Assembly (NCBI RefSeq): GCF_000002075.1
Contig: NW_004797773.1
Coordinates: forward strand, 268,845 to 332,844
Direction of reading: 5' to 3'
DNA: 64,000 nt
Origin: Aplysia californica
Lineage: Eukaryota > Mollusca > Gastropoda > Aplysiida > Aplysiidae
Shown here: positions 22,801-32,500 of the stretch, piece by piece
How positions within the stretch are numbered: the stretch's first letter is position 1
Layout: every line of letters starts with the position of its first letter
The notes under the pieces: generated by a model
What the model was told of the DNA's origin: nothing
Database searches by the model: none
The model's input: the letters and a program-made list of their open reading frames with translations, nothing else
Made by a program: the position numbers and the translations under genes

Positions 22801-25800
22801 AATTATGGTTCCAGGAAAGGTCAAAACAAAATAAACTGTGCCAGACGTGGAAGGCCAAGTGTCATAGTAAAACAAACAAATGGGTCACCACTGTGCGAAC
22901 AAGCAACTCTTCTGTCGTGAGTTTGGGTTAATGTCCATTGTTATGGACCTGGTTTACAGACTGAGTTGTGGGTGGGGCTTATAGGTGGGGCTTATAGGTT
23001 ATGACGGATCACACGCTTCCCTTACCAGCAGCTGGTATTTATGGTTATCCATTGGTCAACTTGGGTAAACATTGGGAGTGACCTAAGCAACATGACCATT
23101 TCATCCATTGGAGGGACTGACAGAAACGACAGGTGAATAAAATATGACGGCTTGTCCACAACGTCAGGGGAAAATGCATAATTTTTTACAAAGTCTGGCC
23201 GCCTTAGGCTGGTAGATTTGACCATGGGTTGATAAAAAAGGGTGGCCGCGGCCGCGTAGGACAGGTGCCCATTTTACACAGTTAAATTATATATAGAAAA
23301 AACGTAGGCGAAGAAATGGGTGGCCGTTTGTACAGGTGCCATAGCCGTCTTATAGAGGTGGCCGTCATGCCAGGTTCGACTGTTACAAATTCAGTCATGT
23401 ATGTTATAGTCGTTGTCTATGTCTGTCATAGCACTAAACATTACAGTGTGAGTAATGCAATAAAAATATTTGGGGGTAAAGTTGAGATCATAGTTCATTC
23501 AAACTAGTTCAGAGTTTTGAAGTTAGTTATTTTTTTCTATACTAGATTTCTAAGCCCAACATAATAAGTCAATAGAAAATGATTTTATCTATATAATTTC
23601 CTCTAATTAATTTTCATGTGATGAAAAAGTTACCTTAAAAGTAGTTCGACATGATTTATAACCGTTAAATCTGAGCGGCACAAACACAAACATGCACACA
23701 CAGCACTTCAAACATATTACTTCTATGAGATGGATTAGGCCGTGCAGTCGAGAAAGTTGAACGCACCCAACAAAGAACCAATGAATGCAAAGGTACCTGT
23801 GTCAGTCAGGGAAAGTGTGTCATAAACTTTCACCCCATTGTCAGGGCTAGGAGAGAGAGAGCCCTCGGTACAGTGTTATTTTTTCCCAGTCTTCTACCTT
23901 TTTACAAGAAGAGTTTCATTAAGGATGGGCCGTGAGAAAGGGCTCCCTTTGCTGAGCCCTAAAGACATTTGATTGGCTGTTAGCATACTATAGTTGTAAG
24001 TGGTGACAACAGTGATTGGATAAACCAGCAATTTAAGCCGCCAAGTTGATCACTTTGTGTTCATTGAGTGCGGTCATAACCGTTTCAACTGCTTATTTCA
24101 TTAGGGAGAAACTTTCGTTTACTTTGGGATAGAGTTGGGGGTGGTGGGTGGGGAGGGGGTATAGGGGCTCAAACCTGTGAGCCCTTCGATCGCACTACCC
24201 ACCGCCACTGGATGTAGATTGAGAGGGGTCATCCCTGAGCAGCCTTGGTTCATGGGATTTCCCCCCGCACAGAGGCCTATTACCTGCGGCACTGAAGGGG
24301 TTAATGGAATTACAACAAAAACTTAATGACAAAATAAGAAAGACTTAATCCTATCCATTCAAAGAGACTGACACAGTGCTTTTACTTTTTTCAACAACCC
24401 AACAAAAATGATTACAGTGAAGTTTGCTGGCTTAAGTTGAAATCTGAGAGACCACCACCCTTCCTTTTCTTTGGAGTACTGTGTTCGGTTTAAATAAACT
24501 CCACTTTACCTGTACATTTCATCTTAAAGAAGCCCTACAACATTAAAATATGAAAGTGGCTATTCTCACCCGCCGGAAGTTCTCGCAAGATCAACTCCTC
24601 CCCTCTTCTCTCTCTCTCTGTCTCTTTCTGAATACTGTCTATCGGTGTGGATGATCAAATTGACCAAAACAAAGTTAAAAAATGATGTTAAAACACAAAA
24701 GTAAATTAATTTGGTTGTCTACAAAGATGCTACGGCTTTTTAACTTTTCGAATCGAGCCGAACTACGCGGGTCGCCATTTTGTTTTGCCCGGAAATTCTC
24801 GCGCTACTCCTCTCTCTCTTTCTCTCTCTCTCTCCACTGCCCACAGACAAAATTGTACGCTTTTAGTAGGCTACAGTTGTAATGGAACGTTTGTTCACGG
24901 CACAGAATTCTACAATTTTTCTGTTATCACAGTGTAGAATTCTGTGGTTTAGGGTGAACGCAAAATTTGGTGAACGCGCATCGGGTGAGAATAGCCACAA
25001 GACTCGCCTGCACTATTCTCACTCCGGGTGAGAATAGAGGTGGCCTTAAAATATTCAAGACTCACTATTGTCCTCTTTGTGGATCTTCCGGTTGGTGGTT
25101 GTTTGTCTCGGAATCACGTCTTTCTGGTCCATAGTTGGGGTTTCCTGATCAGAGACATAACATATATATTATACTACATCGATAAACTTAAAGTCATTTT
25201 TTTTTTACAATTACAAATCTTATATAGGTCAATCAATTTATACTCCCTGTACTTCACTACAGATGCTTACTTTCCAGAAAGGAAACATTGTACTTTCTGT
25301 ATAGATAGCAAGGACACTTCCGCATTTTTTCTTAGAGCAGTCAAACATGGTCTGCAAAATGGCAAGCAAATACAAATCAGTAGGCCTATCTTTTGCTTTT
25401 TGTCAGTTAAGCCATCATTAAGTACGCACGGCTAGCCTGCCAGTCTAGCCCCATCCTTAAGTTTGGCTATAAATATAGCCTCTTCCTAACTAATTAAATC
25501 TGGAGGTAAAACTAAAGTTCACAGAAAAAAGTCATATATATAGGACTTTGAAGTTCTCAGCTCAAGAATTCAGTCATGATGCTAGTCAGCTTGTTGAGTA
25601 GCAGAGAGCTGTTGCCCCCAAAAAATCGCTCAGGTAACAACACTCTAGACTAGTAGATCTAGATTCTTTACAAGAGATGAAATATTTATTCTCGACTATA
25701 GCCTCCTAATTCATAAAGAATCCAGATCTAGAAGCAGGCCTAAACTTAATACCTAGCCTTCCCGGTTCGTTCATACTGAAATTTCTAGATGCTGCTCCTC

Positions 25801-26062
25801 TCCTGGTACTGTAGCTGCCTCTCGTTGAGGGGTTTCCTCCTCTTCCTCTGCTATTTACGTTTCCTAGAAACTGCCTTTCACCTCGAAGATGGGGAGTACC
25901 ACTACCTCGAATTCCTTCTTTGGGAACTTCAGCTCCTGATGGAGTGGCCTCGGAAGACGAGCCTAAGATATTTCCTTCTCTTGATCTACCTCTGGACCGT
26001 GTAGAGTGACCACCTCGACCTCTGGTCTGAACTGAGGGACGGGATGAAAATGTCCGACTCAT
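10815..26062 (-). CDS. EPSTI1: EPSTI1-like protein with C-terminal CUE-like domain
   Basis: Exons on the minus strand: 25753-26062 (start), 21816-21874, 19546-19626, 17934-18010, 14714-14797, 12347-12402, 10815-11253 (stop). Exons 2-7 have GT-AG ends and join in frame. The core (FTMFAPNERKR, ETANYEQYKQQN, LTEDQVRNRQANAVRAQKYN, then a charged helix rich in Glu, Lys and Ala, then RRKREAFLQQLE) follows human EPSTI1 in order. The first exon is Arg/Gly-rich (RGRGG and similar); the last has a Pro/Gln-rich linker and about 45 C-terminal residues (MVSAMFPHVEQGYL…VIDML) with the MFP and LL pattern of a CUE ubiquitin-binding domain. Total is about 368 residues. Vertebrate EPSTI1 is an interferon-stimulated gene; function here is inferred. 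The exon 1-2 phases do not match, so a small exon is probably missed between them. Confidence 0.85.
11380..11563. repeat. Short Tigger-like MITE
   Basis: The left end CAGTCAAACCCCTGCTTGG resembles the CAGTCAAACCTG terminus of the MITE at 32164-33087. The right part, read on the minus strand, resembles the interior of the same element (ACCCATTGTCAAGGAGAA, GTCTTAGAC). Edges are approximate. It lies in the intron just downstream of EPSTI1-like exon 7's acceptor. Confidence 0.5.
12080..12240 (-). repeat. SINE-like repeat, shared LINE tail family
   Basis: Minus-oriented member of the 7784-7969 family: AGTTTTAGTAATAGTTTTAC at the left, CACCAGAGCACCCACCAAC at the right, with GGTCATATAAGTGCCGAAG between. 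It lies in an EPSTI1-like intron, about 100 bases from exon 6. Confidence 0.8.
12665..13673. repeat. Tigger/pogo-like MITE, CAGTAGTCTC termini
   Basis: The left end CAGTAGTCTCTGCCTAAAC and the right end GTTTAGGCTGAGACTACTG are inverted repeats, flanked by the dinucleotide TA on both sides (12663-12664, 13674-13675). Length is 1009 bases with no transposase frame, so it is non-autonomous. The ends match the element at 57188-58117. The TA duplication and CAG start suit the Tc1/mariner-pogo group. Confidence 0.85.
14050..14640 (-). mobile_element. LINE 3' part with RNase H domain remnant
   Basis: The minus frame encodes LSRRDKVIFTRLLIGHMALT, then KYLLQGDEKPLCHTDF and HILTECLDFEEIQRKYF, the usual RNase H C-terminal end and adjacent Cys/His region of I/Nimbus/Jockey-type LINEs. 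It is 5'-truncated. Its 3' end (CATATGACCTTATGCAATTG, then CGAGCGCCGTAAAAC) is the same tail as on the SINE-like family in this window. It sits about 70 bases downstream of EPSTI1-like exon 5 within the intron. Confidence 0.75.
15300..15440 (-). repeat. Degenerate SINE-like copy
   Basis: Only the outer part is recognisable (AAAACACACCAGAGGCACCC compared with AAACCACACCAGAGCACCC). It is a heavily diverged relative of the 7784-7969 family. Confidence 0.3.
16200..17110 (+). pseudogene. RAG1 N-terminus-like (N-RAG-TP-type) coding fragment, decayed
   Basis: An ORF at 16218-16481 encodes 87 residues with LCCMC, then a basic stretch, ILLVYGIDVRDENEQ and ICVKC. Vertebrate RAG1's N-terminal region has the same order: LCRFC, a basic stretch, IAKVFRIDVKAD, FCHNC. 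Molluscan N-RAG-TP transposons are reported to carry a RAG1-N-like protein. Downstream, broken frames give AIDNYMSAFKRYFP (about 16813-16860) and LGLLGEQDTESSHQAI (about 16933-16980), the second typical of transposase-like proteins of invertebrate elements. The whole is out of frame in places, so it is a dead copy. No terminal repeats were found. It lies in an EPSTI1-like intron on the opposite strand. Confidence 0.6.
17121..17312 (+). other. Unrecognised ORF segment, possible exon
   Basis: The frame reads KKPVLYIEDASVYHYSGGYT, then WTQKVINAGKRFGYHAHDKF and ends at a strong donor-like TTTTGA|GTGAGTCA near 17303. The composition looks protein-like rather than random. I do not recognise the family; it may be a further part of the RAG1-N-like element just upstream or an unrelated insertion. 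Confidence 0.3.
18505..18745 (-). repeat. Repeat with same tail, different body
   Basis: The left end (TTACGGCAAAGTAACTGCAT, then AAGGTTATATGAGC) matches the LINE/SINE tail at 14050-14110, but the body differs and includes GGATCTTTAACGTGC and ACACGGGACCTCC, a common invertebrate repeat motif. It suggests a second non-autonomous family using the same 3' tail. Confidence 0.55.
19355..19530 (+). mobile_element. LINE ORF2 C-terminal remnant
   Basis: The plus frame reads GRRSRRRQRETWVNNIKLWA, then GLDIAECTAQLT, the typical end of RTE-like ORF2 (GR-RQR-TW…IK-WAGL…A). It ends only about 15 bases from EPSTI1-like exon 3 (19546-19626), on the opposite strand. Confidence 0.65.
19748..20865 (-). mobile_element. 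mariner transposon, DD34D, decayed
   Basis: Two minus-strand ORF pieces (20271-20669 and 19962-20252) give the N-terminal helix-turn-helix region (MEPVEYCSVIKFLHLQGKSP), MDETW, and HDNTPAYRAQQTV…YSPDPAPLDFF. Thirty-four residues lie between the Asp of HDN and that of PLD, the mariner DD34D spacing. Inverted ends (GGGGGTTCAAG and CTTGAACCTCCC, continuing to ATGAAGGAAT) and flanking TA dinucleotides (19746-19747, 20866-20867) mark the edges. At 1118 bases it is shorter than a full mariner, and the transposase is split by a frame change near 20260. Confidence 0.85.
20930..21220 (-). repeat. tRNA-derived SINE, degenerate
   Basis: Read on the minus strand it contains TTCTAGGGTCTGCTGGGGTA, then TTGTAAAGCGCATAGAGCAT, as in the SINE at 43570-43830, plus a conserved GTAAAGTGCCTTTCCCC block that is also present near 44755-44770. 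Confidence 0.55.
22546..23382. repeat. Tigger-like MITE, CAGTCGAACCTG termini
   Basis: The left end CAGTCGAACCTGTGTAAGAC and right end GCCAGGTTCGACTG are inverted, with TA before the left end. The interior (GGACAGGTGCCCATTTTACA and others) matches the elements at 32164-33087 and 27660-29165. No transposase is present. Confidence 0.85.
24556..25045 (+). repeat. Inverted-repeat partner A (GTGGCTATTCTCACCC element)
   Basis: It starts GTGGCTATTCTCACCC and ends with GGGTGAGAATAGCC and GGGTGAGAATAGAGGTGGCC, giving terminal inverted repeats. The interior includes CACGGCACAGAATTCTAC, TTAGGGTGAACGCAAAATTT and a GTAATGGAACGTTTGTTC block. A second copy lies inverted at 26638-27385. This copy is in EPSTI1-like intron 1. 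Confidence 0.8.
25753..26062 (-). CDS. EPSTI1: EPSTI1-like gene, first coding exon (Arg/Gly-rich)
   Basis: The exon opens with MSRTFSSRPSVQTRGRGG and is rich in Arg, Gly and Ser, as in RNA-binding or disordered tails. The best donor is CTAG|GTATTAAG at 25752. It leaves one base over, but the next recognised exon (21816-21874) needs two, so either a short exon with length 1 modulo 3 lies in 21875-25752 or another donor is used. The start codon is the first ATG of the frame and lies 28 bases from an ISRE-like site. Linkage to the downstream exons rests on position and orientation, not on sequence similarity. Confidence 0.65.
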
Positions 26063-26501
26063 TTGTGCTAATCAGTGGTAATTCCTATTGAAACCGAAAC
26101 TGAAATCTGGAATGTTGTGTGAGAAGATCGTAAACGTATTTTTGTTTTGTTTACTGGGAGCCAGGAATGCGAGGTCGAACAAAATGTTCGATCAAATTGA
26201 TTTCCGCCTACGTGGAAAAAAACAACAACTCAATTCCTTTTTTTGGAGGCTAGGCTAGTTCAAAACGAGTCAAGTTGACCATTGTAAAGAGACAGGTGAA
26301 ACTGACTTGGTTTTCAGAACACAGTGGCAGCTGTTTGATGAAATTAAGTTGATAATCCGCCTCAATAAGTTAGAGTGGCCAATATGGCAAGTAAAACAAT
26401 ATTTGGAAAGCTCTGATCTCACATTCTCTACTGCTTGATACTGCTACCCAAAGGCCAAATTTAGTCGGTGTGCTGATAAACAATCTTCAACTTCAAGCAT
26501 C
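26063..26501. promoter_or_regulatory. Divergent promoter between EPSTI1-like gene and ELP5
   Basis: Only 439 bases separate the two start codons, which face away from each other, so this stretch must hold both transcription starts. It contains an ISRE-like motif at 26090-26105. No clear TATA box was found at a sensible distance. It is free of the repeats that crowd the introns on both sides, consistent with selection. Confidence 0.75.
26090..26105 (-). promoter_or_regulatory. ISRE / IRF-binding-type motif
   Basis: The plus strand reads GAAACCGAAACTGAAA; on the gene strand this is TTTCAGTTTCGGTTTC, an exact match to the ISRE core AGTTTCNNTTTC with an extra half-site. It lies 28 bases from the EPSTI1-like start codon. 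Vertebrate EPSTI1 is interferon-induced, and molluscs have IRF genes, so the match is suggestive; binding is untested. Confidence 0.55.
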
Positions 26502-29500
26502 ATGTTGGAAGATCTGGTAAACGGAATTGAAAACAGCCGGCTCGTGCTTGTTACGGGTAAGTTGCTATAGAGTACTTGATGTTTTCAATCGGCTACTTAT
26601 AGATCTAGATCTAGTCGCTGTTGCAAGCTTTCTACTTAGGCCACCTCTATTCTCACCCGGAGTGAGAATGGCCACCTCTATTCTCACCCGGGATGAGAAT
26701 AGTGCAGGCGAGTCTTTTGGCTATTCTTACCCGGTGCGCGTTCACCGTTATATAGCCTAGATCTAGGCCAACAAATTTTGCGTTCACCCTAAACCACAGA
26801 ATTCTACATTGTGATAACAGAAAAAGGTAAATTTTTACTTTCACTCCCGCACACAGATGCACTGTTTCAGGGGTCAAACTGCTGTACTGTTTGCTGCAGA
26901 TCACACATAAAGCCACCAAAACTGTCGCAAATCAATTATTTTCAAGACAATTTCAAATCTAACTGTAAAATATCAAATTATGGGTGTAAAAACAGGGGGG
27001 CATGCCCCCCTGTAACCCCCCAGATTTTCTTTTACCCCAGTGGGGCAGGCCCCCCTGGAACCCCCCCCCCCCCCCCCCCCCACCCTCGGGAATTTTTCAG
27101 AGGCGGCTGTTGCCTGCGGAAAAAAACCGAAATATTTTCAAAAATGAAGTTGATATTCGTGTTCAGCGCATCAATATTTAGTAGAAAATAGACAACTGGT
27201 AGCTGAGTGTGAGACGGGAGGGAAAGTAAAAAAATACCCAGAAAAATTGTAGAATTCTGTGCCGTGAACAAACGTTCCATTACAACTGTAACCTACTAAA
27301 AGCGTACAATTTTGTCTGTGGGCAGTGGAGAGAGAGAAAGAGAGAGAGAGAGAGAGGAGTAGCGCGAGAACTTCCGGTCAAAACAAGCTAACGAGCCATC
27401 TTTAATTGCTTCTGATGACTTCTTGACAAATAAACATTTATTAGAAACGCTCTAACTTTTCAGGCTGGCCTCAAATTCGTCATAAGATAAAAACTCGGCT
27501 CCGGCACAATTTAACGCCATTTTGCCCGAAGTGATCCCGGTCTCTACCCAGCCTGAGGCAAGTGAGGCAGGACAGGAAGCTGGAGTCACGAGTCACAGGA
27601 AGTCGGAAGTGATGTCATGGTGGACAAGAATCAGAGTCCGAATAACATTTTTTCATATTCGGAATAGTCTGTCTTAGACGGCCACCTTAGTGACTCCATT
27701 ACGTTTTGTCATAAATTGTGCATTGGCCCCTGGTGTTGTGGACGAGTCGTCATAATTTAACTCATCCGCTACCTATTATTTTCGGCTTGTGGACGAATTT
27801 TTTTTCGGGAGGGCGAAAGAGATCAATGACTAGTGGGCAGTTAAAAGGTCTTTGGGGCAACAAATTCAAATAAATATCAACGTATTATATACCAATGTTT
27901 TCAGTATGGTTTGTAGAATACATTTGTAATGTTTATTTATGTATTTTTCAACTTTGGTTCCCGTAAGAGACGATTATGGAACACAATTTTGATTGGATGC
28001 GGAGAAAATTTGAAAATAAAACATTTATAATCTTTCGTGAAACTCAAAAAATAAGTTTGCGCCTAGTCAAATGATACATCAAAATAACCATAAATAAATA
28101 CAGAACTGGAAAATATTGAAAAGTTTGCAGTTATTTACCTACATTCCATAATATTTGTACATTTTGAACACAACATCCGATATTGAAAAAAATATTAAAT
28201 TTTTTATAATCTTGAAAAACGATCACCAACAGAAAAAACCCACCCGTATCTTATATGGAATTATTCAGAATTGCATTTGGAATAAACCTATACATGTCTT
28301 GAGTGGCACTTCTTGTGTAATTTCATCAAAAAGTAGTGATTTTGGGGAGAAAAAAATATTCTGACAATTTAGATCTAGACCTAGATCAAGCACTCAAAAA
28401 TATTGATTTCTCGATAACAGTGCATTGGCAATATGAGTCCAATCGTATCAATATTATAGAAAAGAGTCCTACATTTCTTTAGTGGGTGAAATAATGATAG
28501 ATTTTGTTGTGTAAAATTACTAAGACTGGTGTCTGGGCTATAATTTTAGCATCGCGATAAAACAAAGTCAAATAAACTACGAAATCGCGTTTCGAAACTG
28601 AATCTAAATTTCCGATTTTCAGTGGAAATGCTTGACCCGGAAGTCAGCATTATATTATGACCTTTATTTTAACATGGATATGTGGACTGGAATAGAATCT
28701 AAGCTAAAATTGAAGATTGGTTCTCGAGCCGCCGGGGGCGGCTTAGCGTACTGACGGCACTTTAGCCGCGCCGCCTCCCACGGCTCGGCGTAGCGAATGA
28801 GTTAAAAACCTGTCGTTGTTAGGTAGTCCCTCCAACTGATCATGTTGCGTAGGCCCCTCCCACTGTTGACCAATAGGTAACAAAATTAATTTTCAGCTGC
28901 TGGGGAATGGGGAGGGAAGCGTGTGATCCCTCATAAACCATAAGCCCTGCCCAGAACCCATACACAAATTATCGCAAGTGAGATGAGTGGTCACTGTTTA
29001 CCCAGTCTGTAACAAAGTAACAATGGACATCAGCATGAACTTGTGACAGAAGCGTTGCTTGTTCTCCGAGTGGTAGTACGTGTGTTTGTTTCACCATAGC
29101 ACTTGGTCCTCCTTGTCTGACACATTTTGTTTTATTGTCACCTGTACACAAAAGCAGCAACAAAAGAAAAGAAAACCCAGCCTGGGGTCCAATCTGCTGC
29201 AGAAGAGGAACAGTAAGGAGACGCAGGATTTCCTCCGCCTACTTTGCCGTGGTAAAACTGCCCTATATGGGGGTCCTGTGGTGAGCTGAGAAGCCTCCCC
29301 ACTCCAGAACAGACCCTACACCCTAGGGCGCCACCTGCTGGATGCAGTCAGGGTGGAACCGCTCTCCTCGGAGCCTACAGTCGTGGGTTCACCTGTCTGG
29401 GTGCAGCAAGTTGAATCTGGATTCGTCTGAGAAGACTACCTGGTCCCACTGACGTCGTGTCCACTATGAATGGCAGGCAGACCACGCCCGGTGAGCTGTT

Positions 29501-32500
29501 TTGTGGGCCGGCATGTGCCTTGGGTGCCTGGCATGGACACCAGTAGCAAACCTGGCTCTACGGAGACAGTTCCTCACCATCTCCTCATCCACGTGGACAT
29601 TGGCTGTCTCCCGTAGTTGGTCCCTGGTGCGGTCTGCAATGGTGGTTCGTGACTTCACGGCCTATCTGACGATGAGCCGGTCGATGCTGTCGTTGGTCAA
29701 ATGGGGCCTCCCTGGTCGAGGCCTGTCCTGGACCCTTCCAGTCGCTCGCCATCATTCTTGCAGCCTCCACATGACTGACGGGGACACCCCAAGTGGACGT
29801 GTAAAGACTCGGAACGTGGAGCTATCTTGGAGCCAGGCAAGGGCTCGTCCTCTGTCAACATCAGGCAGCGAACGTCGTTGACCATCGTGTTGTAATGAAA
29901 CATGGCTGAAAAACACTGGCTTATAAAATAGGGTTATCAAGTGAGCGATGTCCACAGCCGAGACATCTGTTTAACACATGCTAAGCTCAGTTTTAGCCCC
30001 CAATCCCTGTGCCAATATGTTACTGAGGCGGAGAAATTTCACCCACTTTAGATTCTTTTCGGCTGTGTTTCGGCATGCCCTGTGCCGTCACTATGAGGCT
30101 CGTGCGGGCAAATTTGCTGTTTTCTCTATACGCTCATATGAGTAGTACTGCGTTTTTGACTAGATCTAGTTCAAACTGTACAGTATTTTATGGTTTTTAA
30201 ACTCCTGCTTTTTCACCACTCTTCTCAGGGTGATGATATCTGCCCATTTTAACTTTATTAAGGTAAGTTAGGTCTACTGCTGACACCTAATTGTAAAGAC
30301 TGAGCCTCAAATTTTCACATCCTGTTCTTACATTAGATGTGCACATTTATGAAGGCATCTGGTGACCAGATGATCATATCAAAAATAGCTCAAAAGACAT
30401 TCAGGGGCTGGGAAGCGCATGGTCTTAGGATCATCATGGCCTCATTTGGAACTAAGAAAGAACTCGAGGTAAGAGATGGTAGGAAGAAGGTCATTAACAT
30501 GAACATCCTACAAGTGTATGCTCCAACCAATGATCCAGAAGTGGAGAATAAAGACGACTTCTACAACCGCCTGCAGAACGTCATCGACAAACTTCCAGGT
30601 AAAGACATCAACATTGTCATGGGAGATCTAAATGCAAAGGTAGGTTCGGACAATAGTCACAATGAGGAAATCATGGGCAGACACGGGTTAAGAGAGGCAA
30701 ATGACAGCGGAGAAAGGTTCGAAAACTTCTGTACATTCAACAACTTGGTCATTGGAGGTACAATCTTCCCACATAAAAGGATTCACAAGGCCACTTGGGT
30801 CTCCCCGGACGGAACAACGGAAAACCAGATTGACCACTTTTGCATCTCCCGAAAGTTTAGACGCTCACTGGAGGACGTCCGAGTCTTACGAGGAGCAGAC
30901 GTCGCATCAGATCACCATTTGATCCTTGGAAAGATGAAACTAAAACTGAGAAGATATGCACAAGTCGCCGCTGGAAATCATCTAAAGTATGAGAAGAACA
31001 GATTTCAAGCCCTTCAAGATCTGGATGAATGTGAAGTCAACGACTTGATAAGATAAGAGAGGCAGTAAATGCAACTTGCCAGAGCACCCTAGGACCCAAA
31101 GACAACACCAGGGATGAATGGATTTCACAGGACTCTCAAGAAAAAGTCAAAAGAAGAAGAGAGCTGAAGGCCTAAGTCAACAACAGCCATACCCGAACTG
31201 AGAAACTCGCTGCACAACAAGAGTACACTGAAGTAAACCGGGAGGTAAAAAATTCCATCAAGAAGGACAAGAATACCTACCTGAATGGCCTGGCCGAAAA
31301 GGCAGAGAAAGCAGCAACAGACGGGCACTTGAGGATTGTTCACCAGACTACAAGAACTCTTTCAGGTAGGTTCAGCAAGCCCACTCTACCAGTGAAAGAC
31401 AAAGAAGGAAAGACTATCTTCCACCCAGAGGGGCAACTTAACCGATGGAGAGAACACTTTGATCAACTATTGAACAGACCACCTCCAGAAAACCAACCAG
31501 AAATTCTTCCAGCCAGAAATGACCTCCCAATAGTCACGGAACCACCTTCAAGAGAGGAAATTGCAGCCGCTATAAAAACACTGAAGTCCCACAAGGCAGC
31601 TGGTCCCGACCATATACCACCGGAAGCCCTTGAGGCAGAGAAAGATAGGTTTGTGGAAATTCTCTATGCTCTATTTGAAAAAGTTTGGCAAAAGGAGGAA
31701 ATACCATCAGACTGGAAGGAAGGCCACCTAATCAAGCTGCCAAAGAAAGGAGACCTCAGCAACTGTAACAACTACAGAGGCATTACACTCCTTTCCATAC
31801 CTGAGAAAGTCTTCAACAGGATACTCCTGGAGAGAATCAAGCTGGCAACAGATGAGAAGCTTCGAGGAAACCAAGCAGGATTCCGCAAAAACTGATCATA
31901 TGTGGACCAGATCGCTACTCTGCGTATCATTGTTGAGGAATCGCTTGAATGGAATTCACCACTCGTGGTCAACTTCATTGACTATGAAAAGGCGTTTGAC
32001 AGCGTGGACAGGGAAACTCTGTGGAAACTCATGCGGCATTTTGGAATACCTGAGAAATCATTAAGTTTGTGAAGGCCACCTATGATGGAACAAGCTGCCA
32101 AGTCTTCCACAAAGGACAACTCTCAGAACCATTCCGGGTACAGACAGGAGTGCGACAAGGATACAGTCAAACCTGTGTAAGACGGCCACCCATTGTCAAG
32201 GAGAAAAGTGGCCGTATAAGACAGGTGGCCATCTTAGGCAGGACTGAACAAGATGAAGAAAACAAACCATTCCCATCTGAAGTCCCAATCGAAAGTAGCC
32301 GCATTGTTGTTGTTTTTGTTGGTGGTGGTGGTTGTTGTTGGTTTGTATTTTGTTTGTAATTTTTATTTGTTGAATATATATAAATATATAGTGTAAAGTG
32401 CATAGAGCCTGCTGTTGAGCGGGGATATGCGCTATACAAATGCTATCTATTATTATTATTATTTATTTGTTGCTGATTTGCACAAGGGTGACAGTAAAAC

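Noticed and set aside
26811-27191. 126-codon ORF with Pro/Gly-rich tail
   Set aside because: It runs through the poly-C tract and inverted repeat B; not a gene.
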